DNA of 64,000 bases from Candidatus Thiodiazotropha endoloripes (GTDB taxonomy: Bacteria > Pseudomonadota > Gammaproteobacteria > Chromatiales > Chromatiaceae): NCBI GenBank assembly GCA_001709035.1, contig LVKA01000008.1:620001-684000 (forward strand). Reading direction: 5' to 3'. Positions 1-9,738 of this stretch are shown here, one piece after another. Below the pieces are notes generated by a model. The model was given only the letters and a program-made list of their open reading frames with translations, did no database searches and was not told the origin of the DNA. Position numbers and translations under genes: made by a program. The stretch's first letter is position 1. Each line of letters opens with the position of its first letter.

Positions 1-2378
1 ATCTGTTTTACCAGATTGGGATCCCTGAACTGTCTTGGTGAGATATTGATGGCAACTTTAAATGGTTTGCCGAATTGATTCTGCCACTGTGCTGTCATAC
101 ACAGAGCCTGTTTAATCACAAATTGACCTAACGGTATGATCTGACCGGTCTGTTCAGTGATTGGAATGAACTCATCGGGTCTGACCTCACCCAATGCCGG
201 ATTGTGCCATCTTAGCAGGGATTCGGCGCCAATGATTTCGTGTTTGGCAATGTCGAGTATCGGCTGATAGTAGAGTTGAAACTCATTTCTCTCAAGTGCA
301 CCATGCAGCTGCTCTTCAACCTGCAATCGTCTTGATATTCCTTTATTCATCTCGTGAGTAAAGAAGTTAAAAGTGTTCCGTCCCTGTTCTTTGGATTGAT
401 ACATGGCGGTATCAGCGTTGCGTAGAAGTTCTGCCGGGTTGTCCCCGTCGCTGGGATATATTGAGATACCGATACTGGCTGTGAGTATCAGTTCTCGTCC
501 ATCCAGAATAAAAGGTGGCTTGAAGCAATTGAGTATTTTTTCTGCGATTGGCAGTACTTCCTTTTCTGTATGTAGACTGCCCAGCAGTATGATGAATTCA
601 TCCCCTCCCAGTCGAGAGACCGTGTCATCAATGCGCACAGAATCTTTCAAACGCTTGGCTGCCTGAATCAGTAATTTATCGCCTGCTTCGTGGCTCATGG
701 AATCATTGACCTTCTTGAAGTCATCCAGGTCGAGAAACAGCACAGCTGCCATATGCTGATTTCTCTGTGCCTCCTTGATGATCTGAGAGAGTCGATCAAG
801 CGTAAGAAAACGGTTGGGCAGGTTTGTCAGACTGTCATAATTGGCTTGATGCAGGATCTTTTTTTCCTGCTGTTTCTGCAGGCTGATATCCTCTTTGACA
901 GCCAGGTAGTGACTGGTTGAACCTGATTCATCCACTACCGGCGCTATGTATGCCCGTTCCCAGTACAGGTCGCCGTTCTTTTTGCGGTTCTGCAGTTCAC
1001 CGCGCCAGGGTTGCCCTGATACGATGGCCTGCCAGAGCTCTTTGAAGTGCTCTGCTGGGGTGTTTTCCGATTTAAGAATCCGTGGATTCTTACCCAGCAC
1101 CTCGTTGGCCTCATATCCGGAGGTGATTTCGAACGCTCTATTGACATATTCGATGTTACCGTTGGTATCTGTCATGACAACCGAAACGGGGCTCTGTTCT
1201 ATTGCCTGAAGCAGGGTTCGAATGCGTTTTTCCGCCTGTTTACGATCACTGATATCACGGAAATTTATAACCGCGCCAACTATTTTGCCCTTACGGTGGA
1301 TCGGATTGCTGGAGTATTCCACCGGAAACGAGGTACCATCTTTGCGCCAGAATAGCTCATTATCAACAGTGTGAACCGTGCCACCTTTGAGTACTTCAAG
1401 CATGCAGCATTCGGAGGCAGGGTAGGGTGAACCATCGCTGCGAGTGTGGTGGATTAATTCATGGTTGCCACGGTTGATCAGCTCTTCCGGGCTATAACCG
1501 AGCATGCGTGAAGCAGAGGGGTTGACGAAAGTGGTGATTCCCTGATTATCCACCCCGAAAATGCCCTCCACAGTCGTATCAAGCAGTAGCTGTAACTGAT
1601 CTTCAGCCTGTTTGCGGTTTTCAATGACCTTTCCGACTCTGGTGAGTGTGACAAGCAGCAGGTAGGCGGATAGGCCCAGTGCGATGACCACCACGGGTAT
1701 GCGAAAGCTGTCATAGAGGCTCTCACTCTCTTTGTATTCGTTGGATAGATGTGAGATTTTCTCCTGGCTGTCATAGAGTATTCGGGCGGCATTTTCTTGT
1801 GTTCTTTGCAGTATGGTATTTATGGTCTTGATCAAATTGATGATGCGGACCTGCAGATCTGCGGGTTCGTTGGGGAAAAGGTCAATTCTCGATTTGATCA
1901 ATTGGTAGAGAAGTTGTGCTTGTTCCTCCAGATTATGAATCGCCGGTCCCAACTCGAGTACTTCAAGAACATACCCCTCTGACTCAGGCAGGTAGTAATT
2001 GGCGACCAGATTCATGGAGTTCTGACCTGGAATGTTGGTCGCAATCTCGTCTTTGAAAACACCGCCGTTGTGCAGTATGGCGAGCCCTTCCTTGATTATC
2101 ATCAGGTTGTCGTCGAAGCGCTTTTTTACGACTTCAAGCTCAAGGCGGTTATCCAGTGTACTGAGTTTAAAAACAGAGGCCTTTGCGGAAAACAGACGTT
2201 GATAGATCGACAGTCCTATCTCCTGACGTGCTTTTTGGTTGTCGAGCTGGTTTTCTATTTGATTGGCTTTGCTTCTAAAGCCAGTATGAATACCAACCAA
2301 CACCACGACAATAGCCAATATGGATAGGGCCAGGCCAATGATCTGTCTTTGGATCGGGTGTTCGGTGAGTTGTAGCAT
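1..2378 (-). CDS. PAS-PAS-GGDEF-EAL cyclic-di-GMP signalling membrane protein (3' end beyond window)
   Basis: Reading the minus strand from the ATG at 2378 gives an uninterrupted frame of about 792 codons running off the window start. Order: TM1 (about residues 12-32), a helical periplasmic region (about 33-220), TM2 (about 222-246), PAS (about 253-380, with HHTRSDGSPYP and FWRKDGTSFPVEY), a second PAS (about 380-500), GGDEF (about 506-672, intact SRLGGDEF preceded by an RxxD inhibitory-site motif, RIDD) and the first part of an EAL domain (ESLLRW in place of EALLRW). It should make cyclic-di-GMP; phosphodiesterase activity cannot be judged because the EAL domain is cut off. It starts 6 nt after the stop of a ModA-like binding protein, so the two are probably co-transcribed and the binding protein may feed its periplasmic region. 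Confidence 0.93.
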   Translation of the reverse strand, partial: MLQLTEHPIQRQIIGLALSILAIVVVLVGIHTGFRSKANQIENQLDNQKARQEIGLSIYQRLFSAKASVFKLSTLDNRLELEVVKKRFDDNLMIIKEGLAILHNGGVFKDEIATNIPGQNSMNLVANYYLPESEGYVLEVLELGPAIHNLEEQAQLLYQLIKSRIDLFPNEPADLQVRIINLIKTINTILQRTQENAARILYDSQEKISHLSNEYKESESLYDSFRIPVVVIALGLSAYLLLVTLTRVGKVIENRKQAEDQLQLLLDTTVEGIFGVDNQGITTFVNPSASRMLGYSPEELINRGNHELIHHTRSDGSPYPASECCMLEVLKGGTVHTVDNELFWRKDGTSFPVEYSSNPIHRKGKIVGAVINFRDISDRKQAEKRIRTLLQAIEQSPVSVVMTDTNGNIEYVNRAFEITSGYEANEVLGKNPRILKSENTPAEHFKELWQAIVSGQPWRGELQNRKKNGDLYWERAYIAPVVDESGSTSHYLAVKEDISLQKQQEKKILHQANYDSLTNLPNRFLTLDRLSQIIKEAQRNQHMAAVLFLDLDDFKKVNDSMSHEAGDKLLIQAAKRLKDSVRIDDTVSRLGGDEFIILLGSLHTEKEVLPIAEKILNCFKPPFILDGRELILTASIGISIYPSDGDNPAELLRNADTAMYQSKEQGRNTFNFFTHEMNKGISRRLQVEEQLHGALERNEFQLYYQPILDIAKHEIIGAESLLRWHNPALGEVRPDEFIPITEQTGQIIPLGQFVIKQALCMTAQWQNQFGKPFKVAINISPRQFRDPNLVKQ

Positions 2379-2384
2379 ACTTTC

Positions 2385-3191
2385 CTAGATATTCCGGTCA
2401 ACTGTATAGAGGCCGTAGCGCTCGAAAATGTTTCGGCCTACTTCAGATGAGGCATAATCCATGAATTTTTTTGCAAGTTCAGGATATTTGGAGGTTTTTA
2501 ACAGTCCCAGTACCAGCTTTTTCTTTGCCGCATATTTGTCATCGATGGGGAGTGCATCAATCAGCTCTGCATTTTCCGGCCATGTGGCTGTGGCATACCA
2601 GTTGATTACCAGATCAGCTTCACCCTTCTTCAATACATCAATCAAACGTTTGGAATCCGTTGTCAATTCTTTCGCATTTTGCAACGCTTGATTGAATATT
2701 CCCGCAGCCGTGAGGATTTTTTTCGTCTCTTTGCCGATGCTGCCAGTATCCGGATTGCCGATCACAATGTACAAATCCGGGTTCAGTAGGGTCGTCACTC
2801 CAGCTGGGATGTTCTTCGGATTGCCTTGACGGACCATGATGGCTGCCTTGTTGTAGCCGATATGGGTTGACGCTTCAATCAGATCGTTCTCCATGGCTTG
2901 CTGGATGTAGGATTCAGAGCCAGGTAAATAGAGGTCCCCCAGACGATTGAACTTGATCGACCTGAGCAGATTTCCAGAGCCACCCTTAATAATGGAAATC
3001 TTAATATTTTCCTGTTCTTCCAGAATCGCTGCAATTTCCGATACCGGCTTGATCATGGTGATGCCACAGTAGACGAGCAGTTCTTTCCTGGGGAGGGCTT
3101 GCTCGGGTGAGAGGCTCGATCGGTTGATGATATAGACTGAGAGGATCGAAATCACAAGCAAGCTAAGGACGATAATGGCGCTTTTTCTCAT
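2385..3191 (-). CDS. membrane-anchored periplasmic binding protein, ModA-like
   Basis: 268 residues. One hydrophobic N-terminal segment (about residues 4-23) without a lipobox cysteine suggests an uncleaved anchor or a signal peptide. The mature part looks like a type 2 periplasmic binding protein of the molybdate/oxyanion group: an LLVYCGITMIKPVSEIA start, then a GGSGNLLRSI ligand-loop-like segment, DLYLPGSESYIQQA, and VIGNPDTGSIGKETKKIL, typical of ModA-type folds. No permease or ATPase gene is adjacent; the only partner is the GGDEF/EAL protein 6 nt downstream. I infer a sensory rather than transport role. The ligand is unknown; the molybdate family resemblance does not fix it. Confidence 0.82.
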   Translation of the reverse strand: MRKSAIIVLSLLVISILSVYIINRSSLSPEQALPRKELLVYCGITMIKPVSEIAAILEEQENIKISIIKGGSGNLLRSIKFNRLGDLYLPGSESYIQQAMENDLIEASTHIGYNKAAIMVRQGNPKNIPAGVTTLLNPDLYIVIGNPDTGSIGKETKKILTAAGIFNQALQNAKELTTDSKRLIDVLKKGEADLVINWYATATWPENAELIDALPIDDKYAAKKKLVLGLLKTSKYPELAKKFMDYASSEVGRNIFERYGLYTVDRNI

Positions 3192-3345
3192 CAGGTAGTA
3201 AATCCAGTATTAAAAGTTTTACTTCTTTCCTGGGTTGAAAAACTCTATAGTCCGTGCCTACTGGCTATATATTTCAACCTGCATGGTTGTTCAGTGCAAC
3301 TTTCGATGAAAGGCTGCTGGTAGATGCCTTAATAGCAGTAGCCCT

Positions 3346-3630
3346 AGGGCCTGTTAACACGAATCCAATACGTCCTGTTGTGCCTGAAAAAGTACCAATC
3401 AAGGCGCGAGGAACGTAGGCTGGTTGTTCCAGATGAGCGACGAGCAACGGTTCGTGGTGCTTTTTCAGGCGCAACCCCCTTATTGATGTCGAAGAGGAGG
3501 TTGGGTCTGTTTTTGCGCCCAGCAGCACTATCATTCGCTGATGTAGAATAACCACACCACACTCATTCAGCCTTGCTGAGTATAGAAACAGTCCCAGCAG
3601 GACAGTTTGGATTCGCGTTAACAGCCCCTG
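3346..3630. repeat. Foldback element family 1, copy A (285 bp)
   Basis: Occupies much of the 3192-3917 gap. The left end reads AGGGCCTGTTAACACGAATC and the right end is a diverged inverted copy (GGATTCGCGTTAACAGCCCC). Inside, hairpin I (around CCTGAAAAAG / CTTTTTCAGG) comes first and hairpin II (around GGGTCTGTTTTTG / AGAAACAGTCCC) second, the same order as copy F at 53799. It is more diverged than the two 267-bp copies. No open reading frame of note lies inside. The rest of the gap holds only the probable tadA promoter. Confidence 0.88.
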
Positions 3631-3760
3631 GTCACCGGGTTAGTTAAGTATAATATTTGGTGTTCGAAATAGAAGTGCAAATTTCTATCGATCGCCATGG
3701 AAATCAGGACAGCGCAATGTCAGCAGAACAGTGGATGGATTTCCTGGTGTTATTGATTCA

Positions 3761-4388
<628 letters not shown>

Positions 4389-4393
4389 AAAGC

Positions 4394-5443
4394 ATGAAAT
4401 TGATAGAACACTCTTTTGCCTCACTCAGGCCAGTCCAACTCATTTGTCTGTTGATCTCAGGATCTCTCTCCGTCTCGTTGTCTGCACAGCCTCTGACAGA
4501 TTATCAGCGCTGTCTGCTACAGCAATTAGATCGTGCGGCAGAGACTCAAACGGTTGCGGATATCAAGGCACAATGCGCTGTGGAATTGGCTGAGCAATCG
4601 GCGGCAAAAGGGGCGATGGATGAGGCGGCTCAGAGTGAGCAGCCGGAGAGTGGTTCGATGATTGCCAATCGACGCGATGCTGAAAAGGCAACCCGCCAGA
4701 ATCCATTTGTGATCTCCCCACACAAACAGAATTATGTGCTATTGGCATCCTACAATGCGGAACCGAATTTTCAGGTATACAACATTCCTGAGTCCGATTT
4801 TGACCGCTGGGAGATGAAATTCCAGCTCAGTTATAAAATGCCGGTGGTCGAAGGGTTGTTTGGCAGTGATGTGGATCTCTATGCCGCCTATACCAATCTC
4901 TCCTTCTGGCAGGCCTACAACCGGGATATCTCATCTCCCTTCCGAGAGACCAATCATGAGCCAGAACTGTTTTTGGTTGTACCGGATATGTGGCCGGACG
5001 AATGGCAGCTGGATGGATGGCGCAATGCGCTGATGCAGTTTGGAGTGGTACATCAATCGAATGGACAGGGTGGTTTTCTATCCCGCAGCTGGAATCGTCT
5101 CTACGCAGACTTGAAGTTTGAGAAACGGAATTTCCTGTTAGGATTCAAGTCCTGGTATAGAATTCCGGAAGATAACGACGATAACCCCCATATTGATGAT
5201 TATCTCGGTCGCTATGAGATCCATGGCTTATACAAAAAGCGCCAGCAGACTTTCAGCCTGATGCTGAGAAACCTGTTTGACGGTGAGAGCAGGGATACCA
5301 TAAAACTCGACTGGAGTTTTCCGCTTTACGGCCGTTGGCGGGGTTACTTACAATATTTCAACGGTTATGGCGAGAGCTTGATCGATTTTGATGCCAAGAG
5401 TCATCGTTTGGGCTTCGGCCTGCAGTTGACCGACTGGTTATGA
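4394..5443 (+). CDS. pldA: outer membrane phospholipase A (OMPLA)
   Basis: A 349-residue precursor with a signal peptide (hydrophobic about residues 13-30, cut near LSAQP). The N-terminal linker (about 35-105) is longer than in the E. coli enzyme. The beta-barrel follows, carrying the catalytic His-Ser segment: VVHQSNGQ, then SRSWNRLY, which matches the OMPLA active site (His, Ser, Asn and the calcium-binding region). The protein ends LQLTDWL, with aromatic alternation typical of barrel strands. It hydrolyses misplaced outer-leaflet phospholipids, usually as a calcium-activated dimer. Five nt separate it from tadA. Confidence 0.93.
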   Translation: MKLIEHSFASLRPVQLICLLISGSLSVSLSAQPLTDYQRCLLQQLDRAAETQTVADIKAQCAVELAEQSAAKGAMDEAAQSEQPESGSMIANRRDAEKATRQNPFVISPHKQNYVLLASYNAEPNFQVYNIPESDFDRWEMKFQLSYKMPVVEGLFGSDVDLYAAYTNLSFWQAYNRDISSPFRETNHEPELFLVVPDMWPDEWQLDGWRNALMQFGVVHQSNGQGGFLSRSWNRLYADLKFEKRNFLLGFKSWYRIPEDNDDNPHIDDYLGRYEIHGLYKKRQQTFSLMLRNLFDGESRDTIKLDWSFPLYGRWRGYLQYFNGYGESLIDFDAKSHRLGFGLQLTDWL

Positions 5444-5492
5444 TTGGCTTTGCGTAGCCGCTCAACAACAATCCAAAACAGAGCCGACTCTG

Positions 5493-6284
5493 ATGCAACT
5501 TCCTCAACTTCAACAACTGACCGAAATGGTAAAACAGGCTGCTGTCAATGAGGTCAGGTCGAGATTTCAGCAAACCGATTCTAGAAAGAAGCTCGACGGC
5601 ACTCTCATCACGGCGGCTGATCTTGGCTGTCAGCAGTGGTTGACTGATGCACTGAAGCAGTCGTGGCCGGACATCCCGCTGCTGGGTGAAGAGATGACGC
5701 CGGCACAACATGATCAGCTATTGGATAATAGCGACTCCGGTCTATGGGTGCTTGATCCCCTGGATGGCACAGCCAACTTTGCCGCTGGATTTCCTCACTT
5801 CAGTGTCTCCCTCGCTCTGGTGCAATCCGGGCAGGTCGTCCAGGGGGTTGTCTATGACCCCATGCGGGACGAGTGTTTTAGTGCGGAGCAGGGTGAAGGG
5901 GCCTGGCTGAACGGGGCAAGGTTAGAGTTGAGTTCGTCTGAAACCGCGCTTGAGGAGTGTATCGCGGTGGTCGATTTCAAGCGGCTCTCTCCAACCCTGG
6001 CCACAGCCCTGGCGGTTGAGCCCCCTTTCCGTTCACAGCGAAGTCTCGGCTCTGTGGCGCTGGATTGGTGTTGGATGGCCGCAGCTCGTGGGCAAATCTA
6101 TCACCATGGTGGGCAGTCTCTCTGGGATTATGCAGCGGGGCGTTTGATATTCGCTGAAGCGGGTGGCTCTTTTTCCGCCCCTGAAGTCAACCTTAGCCTG
6201 GGAAAACAACCGGCGGTGGCAGCGGTTTCCACGCAGTTGCACGATCTCTGGTGGGAGTGGCTCGAGCGGATGGATAAGTGTTGA
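5493..6284 (+). CDS. inositol monophosphatase family phosphatase
   Basis: 263 residues with the metal-binding signatures of the IMPase/FIG superfamily: LLGEEM (motif with metal-binding Glu), WVLDPLDGTANF (DPIDGT-type motif), YDPMRDECFSA, and WDYAAGRLIFAEAGG near the C-terminus. It dephosphorylates small phosphorylated compounds; whether the substrate is inositol phosphate (SuhB-like), PAP (CysQ-like) or another sugar phosphate cannot be read from the motifs. It follows pldA by 49 nt in the same direction and converges on mltF with 12 nt between the stops. Confidence 0.92.
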   Translation: MQLPQLQQLTEMVKQAAVNEVRSRFQQTDSRKKLDGTLITAADLGCQQWLTDALKQSWPDIPLLGEEMTPAQHDQLLDNSDSGLWVLDPLDGTANFAAGFPHFSVSLALVQSGQVVQGVVYDPMRDECFSAEQGEGAWLNGARLELSSSETALEECIAVVDFKRLSPTLATALAVEPPFRSQRSLGSVALDWCWMAAARGQIYHHGGQSLWDYAAGRLIFAEAGGSFSAPEVNLSLGKQPAVAAVSTQLHDLWWEWLERMDKC

Positions 6285-6296
6285 CAGGACCTAGGA

Positions 6297-7730
6297 CTAC
6301 AGGGCGTCAGGTGTTATTGAAAGGACATGACTGGCATCGTTTTCCGACTCGGCTTTCCTGGTAGCTTCGATCTTGCGTAACTGCCATTTCAGCAATTCAT
6401 AATAGGCCCTGATGTTGTCAACGTAGTTAACCGGTTCCTTACCCCGGGCATAGCCTCTTTTCAGGTTCTTGTACCATTTCTTCAGGCTCAGCTTGGGGAG
6501 GTGTTTCTTTACTTCCACCCATTTGTCAGGGTCACCACCAAGCTGTTCTGTGAGTATCCGGGCATCTTCCAGGTGGCCAAATCCCACGTTGTAGCCAGCC
6601 AGTGTCAGCCATAACCGGTCTGGCTCCTGAATCCGCTCTGGCAGTCGGCGCTTGATGAACTGCAGATATTTCGCTCCGCCGGTAATACTCTGTTGTGGAT
6701 CGAGGCGACTCTCTATTTTCATATGCTTGGCAGTCGCCAGGGTCAGCATCATTATGCCCCGAACGCCGGTGGGGGATTTTGCCTTCGGATTCCAATGGGA
6801 TTCCTGGTAGCCGATGGCCGCCAGCAGACGCCAGTCCATTCCGATCATTTCTGCCGCTTGTTCAAACAAGGCACGGTATTTGGGTAGACGGTTTTTCAGG
6901 TGGCGCAGGAAGGTGCGTAGTTCGACAAAATTGAGCCGCCCGATATGACCATAGTGGCGTTCAATGAGTTGTGGAAGGGTGCCGTCTTCCCGTATGCGGT
7001 TGAAAAAGACCTCCATCGCCTGATAAAGGCTGGCATCTTCCGCATGGGCCATGGCCCATGCCAGGGGTTGAGGTTCAGTGAGATTGAAGCCAACCTTGAT
7101 ATGCGGCATGAAACGTCGGGTAACGGCAAACTCATTCGAGTCGGCAATGGTGAAATCGATGGTTTTATCCTCCACCATCTGCATCAGTTCGGCGCTCTCC
7201 AGATTGTCATGGCTGGTCCACCTCAATACCGGGTAGTCCTTTTGCAATCGCAATAGCTCTTCCTCATGACTGCTGCCGGCCAGTATATGCAGATCCTTGT
7301 CCAGCAGGTCTTCGATCTTGCGCGGACGGTGGGTTCCACCCCGATAGATGACCTGCTGGGTTATCTCCTGATAGGCGGGACCGAAACGGATAATCGATTG
7401 CCGCTCCGGGGTGACGGTCAATCCTGCTGCGGCCAGATGGGCATCCCCATTGATGACCGTGGGCAACAGATCGTCAAAACCTTCTGGGATGATGAAATGG
7501 GGTTTGACGCCCAGTTCCTCGGCAAACCGCTGCACCAGATCGTACTCGAGTCCGGTCAAGCCTTCAGATCCTTCATATAGGGTTGTACCGCTGTTACGTG
7601 TGACCACGCGCAGCTCTCCGGATGCCTTGATACGTTCAACCAGTGGCGGCGGGATGCTGCAGCTGCCGATCAGCAGCGAGAGGGCTGTCAGCAGACAGGC
7701 GGCGAGTTTGGTCGTTGAGGGAAGCTGCAT
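6297..7730 (-). CDS. mltF: membrane-bound lytic murein transglycosylase F
   Basis: 477 residues. The N-terminus has a lipoprotein-like signal (LLTALSLLIGSCSIPPPL, lipobox IGSC). Next comes a family-3 solute-binding domain (about residues 35-265; LRVVTRNSGTTLYEG, GLEYDLVQRFAEELGV), then an SLT lytic transglycosylase domain (about 285-440) with the catalytic Glu in AAIGYQESHWNPKAKSPTGVRGIMML and the AGYNVGFGHLEDA motif. It cleaves the glycan strands of peptidoglycan from the inner face of the outer membrane. Length and domain order match the family. Confidence 0.96.
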   Translation of the reverse strand: MQLPSTTKLAACLLTALSLLIGSCSIPPPLVERIKASGELRVVTRNSGTTLYEGSEGLTGLEYDLVQRFAEELGVKPHFIIPEGFDDLLPTVINGDAHLAAAGLTVTPERQSIIRFGPAYQEITQQVIYRGGTHRPRKIEDLLDKDLHILAGSSHEEELLRLQKDYPVLRWTSHDNLESAELMQMVEDKTIDFTIADSNEFAVTRRFMPHIKVGFNLTEPQPLAWAMAHAEDASLYQAMEVFFNRIREDGTLPQLIERHYGHIGRLNFVELRTFLRHLKNRLPKYRALFEQAAEMIGMDWRLLAAIGYQESHWNPKAKSPTGVRGIMMLTLATAKHMKIESRLDPQQSITGGAKYLQFIKRRLPERIQEPDRLWLTLAGYNVGFGHLEDARILTEQLGGDPDKWVEVKKHLPKLSLKKWYKNLKRGYARGKEPVNYVDNIRAYYELLKWQLRKIEATRKAESENDASHVLSITPDAL

Positions 7731-7837
7731 CTATGTCAGGATCTATCGATTACTTTTAGTTATGACAATAAGAATTGTCGCAGGATCCATTGGCTCATTT
7801 GTTATCTTTGATATTGGCTCTGGCATAGTCTCTAGCT

Positions 7838-7859
7838 TAGGGCCTGTTAACAGGCCCTA
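7838..7859. repeat. Solo palindrome made of the two family 1 ends
   Basis: A perfect 22-bp palindrome whose half-site is TAGGGCCTGTT; each half equals the outer end of the family 1 foldback element. It looks like an element that has lost its whole interior, leaving the two ends fused. It sits in the gap between mltF and tRNA-Ser. The rest of that gap (7860-8029) is AT-rich with short inverted repeats such as CGGTAGAATTTACCG. Confidence 0.75.
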
Positions 7860-8029
7860 GTTTAGTAGGTATTGTATAAATATAGTATCTACGGCTATTG
7901 AATCGGATACCATTGGTAATCCAATTCTTGGGTCTTGGCATTGATTTTAGGCAATTAACTGGATTTATCGGTAGAATTTACCGGAATCAACTACCGAAAT
8001 AGGGTTATTACCGCTATTTTTATCACTTC

Positions 8030-8119
8030 GGAGAGGTGCCGGAGCGGCCGAACGGGCCTGACTCGAAATCAGGTGATCCCTCACGGGGTCCGAGGGTTCA
8101 AATCCCTCCCTCTCCGCCA
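8030..8119 (+). tRNA. tRNA-Ser(CGA)
   Basis: A 90-nt class II tRNA. The acceptor stem GGAGAGG pairs with CCTCTCC, followed by G and an encoded CCA (8117-8119). The anticodon loop CTCGAAA between CCTGA and TCAGG gives anticodon CGA, reading UCG serine codons. A long variable arm (GTGATCCCTCACGGGGTCC) and the T arm with GGTTCAAATCC are present. No integrase or attachment-site duplication is visible next to it. Confidence 0.95.
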
Positions 8120-8260
8120 AACAGGCAGACATCTATCCAGTAGGATGAAATAGTGCAGTGTACAGCTCACACAGATACCAATGAATGTAACCCTCTTCCA
8201 GGTTATTTGTGCATGTCTGAAGTTGTTCACGATATCGAGTGGTCGACGGATTAATAAACC

Positions 8261-8878
8261 GTGCTTACCAGTTTAACCACCGGTTTGATTCTGGGTATTT
8301 CCGCCGGACTGGCGCCAGGGCCGTTGTTGACCCTGGTGATCTCCGAGACTTTGCAACACAATATCGGCTCAGGTATCCGGGTTGCGCTTGCCCCGCTGAT
8401 TACCGATCTGCCGATCATTCTTGTGATGTTGTTGATCGTCAACGAACTGTCTTCCATGCAGCCGGTACTGGGTCTGATCTCACTGGCCGGGGGCTGCTTT
8501 GTTTTCTATCTCGGCTATCAAAATATCCTGACAAAAGGGGTCGAGCTGGATCTGCAACCGAAAGAGGCCAGATCCCTTTTAAAGGGAGTCCTGGCCAACA
8601 CGCTGAGTCCTCATCCCTACCTGTTCTGGTTCAGTGTCGGTGGTCCGATCATGGTCAAAGCAATGGATTCCGGCATTGTTGCACCACTCATATTCATGTT
8701 CAGTTTTTATACGCTTCTGGTGGGTTCGAAAATCGTATTGGCCATTGCTGTAGGTAGATCGAAGCAGTTGTTAAGTGGTTCACTCTATCTCACCATGCTC
8801 CGTTCTCTTGGCCTGTTATTGTGTGTGTTGGCCCTGTTTCTGATCTCCGATGGATTTAGCCTGTTGGGAGTGTGGTAG
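8261..8878 (+). CDS. LysE/RhtB family exporter
   Basis: 205 residues, nearly all hydrophobic, with about six transmembrane segments. The N-terminal signature LILGISAGLAPGPLLTLVISETL is the family hallmark (glycine-rich helix followed by APGP). These proteins export amino acids or related small molecules; the substrate cannot be told. The start is GTG at 8261 with only a weak ribosome site; no better in-frame start keeps the first helix whole. Confidence 0.85.
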   Translation: MLTSLTTGLILGISAGLAPGPLLTLVISETLQHNIGSGIRVALAPLITDLPIILVMLLIVNELSSMQPVLGLISLAGGCFVFYLGYQNILTKGVELDLQPKEARSLLKGVLANTLSPHPYLFWFSVGGPIMVKAMDSGIVAPLIFMFSFYTLLVGSKIVLAIAVGRSKQLLSGSLYLTMLRSLGLLLCVLALFLISDGFSLLGVW

Positions 8879-9079
8879 AGGTCGATTGTGAGGCGCTGTC
8901 AACAAGAGACAGGTCTTTTTGCATGGTGTCTGCATTGATACGCTTTACCCCCACAGCTTACCAGTGAATAGCCGATAATCTTCTTCCTCTACAACTGTCC
9001 AATCTACAGGACGCTTTGTTTGATCCAGCATGGAGTGCTGCCTCTTTTGAATTGTAAGAACAATATGAGGAGGGGAGTC

Positions 9080-9640
9080 ATGAGTCGGATTAATGATGAA
9101 GTACTGGCGGCGAACAAAGGCTATGCCGCTGAGTTTGGAGATAGAGCTAAGCTACCGATGCCTCCGGGAAGACGCTTTGCCATATTGACCTGTATGGATG
9201 CCAGACTGGATCCTGCAAAATTTGCCGGTTTGTCAGAAGGTGATGCCCATGTGATACGCAATGCGGGTGGACGGGCCAGTGACGATGCGATCCGTTCCCT
9301 GGTGATCTCTCACAAGTTACTCGGCACCCATGAGTGGTTTGTGATTCACCATACCGATTGCGGGATGGAAACCTTCACCAATGAGATCATGTCAGACCTG
9401 CTGTCGAGCAGCCTGGAGACTGCCACGATTGATGAGACTGGTTGGCATGATACGGGTAAAGGTCCGGGCTCAACCGAGGGACGTTACATCAATTGGATGA
9501 CCATCTCGGATAACAAAAAGAGTGTCATCGAAGATGTTCAACGCATCAAGCACCATCCTTTGGTGCCTGACGATATACCGGTGCATGGTTATCTTTATGA
9601 TTGTGCAAGCGGAAAACTGATTGAAGTCACGGGTGTCTGA
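9080..9640 (+). CDS. beta-class carbonic anhydrase
   Basis: 186 residues from the ATG at 9080, chosen because GAGGAGGGG lies directly before it; a longer frame reaches back to 9020. Zinc ligands are visible: Cys38 and the Asp40-Arg42 dyad in CMDAR, then His91 and Cys94 in [26 protein letters not shown] is the conserved core. It interconverts carbon dioxide and bicarbonate, useful to an autotroph for carbon supply, and stands alone. It is closer in style to the short mycobacterial/archaeal type than to E. coli Can. Confidence 0.92.
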   Translation: MSRINDEVLAANKGYAAEFGDRAKLPMPPGRRFAILTCMDARLDPAKFAGLSEGDAHVIRNAGGRASDDAIRSLVISHKLLGTHEWFVIHHTDCGMETFTNEIMSDLLSSSLETATIDETGWHDTGKGPGSTEGRYINWMTISDNKKSVIEDVQRIKHHPLVPDDIPVHGYLYDCASGKLIEVTGV

Positions 9641-9738
9641 TATCTGCCAGTCATGGGTAACCGGTGATCAGGGTATGAACCGCTCTACTCTGTTGCAGGA
9701 ACAGACCCTGAGTCACCGGGTGTATGAGTTTCAGGCGA

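Noticed and set aside
944-2327. several short plus-strand frames
   Set aside because: All lie antisense to the GGDEF/EAL gene, which has clear domain motifs throughout.
3274-3562. short minus-strand frames inside foldback copy A
   Set aside because: They are made of inverted-repeat sequence and their translations recur only because the repeat recurs.
8030-8119. tRNA-Ser as an integration site
   Set aside because: No integrase, no repeat of the tRNA 3' end and no shift in gene content were found nearby.
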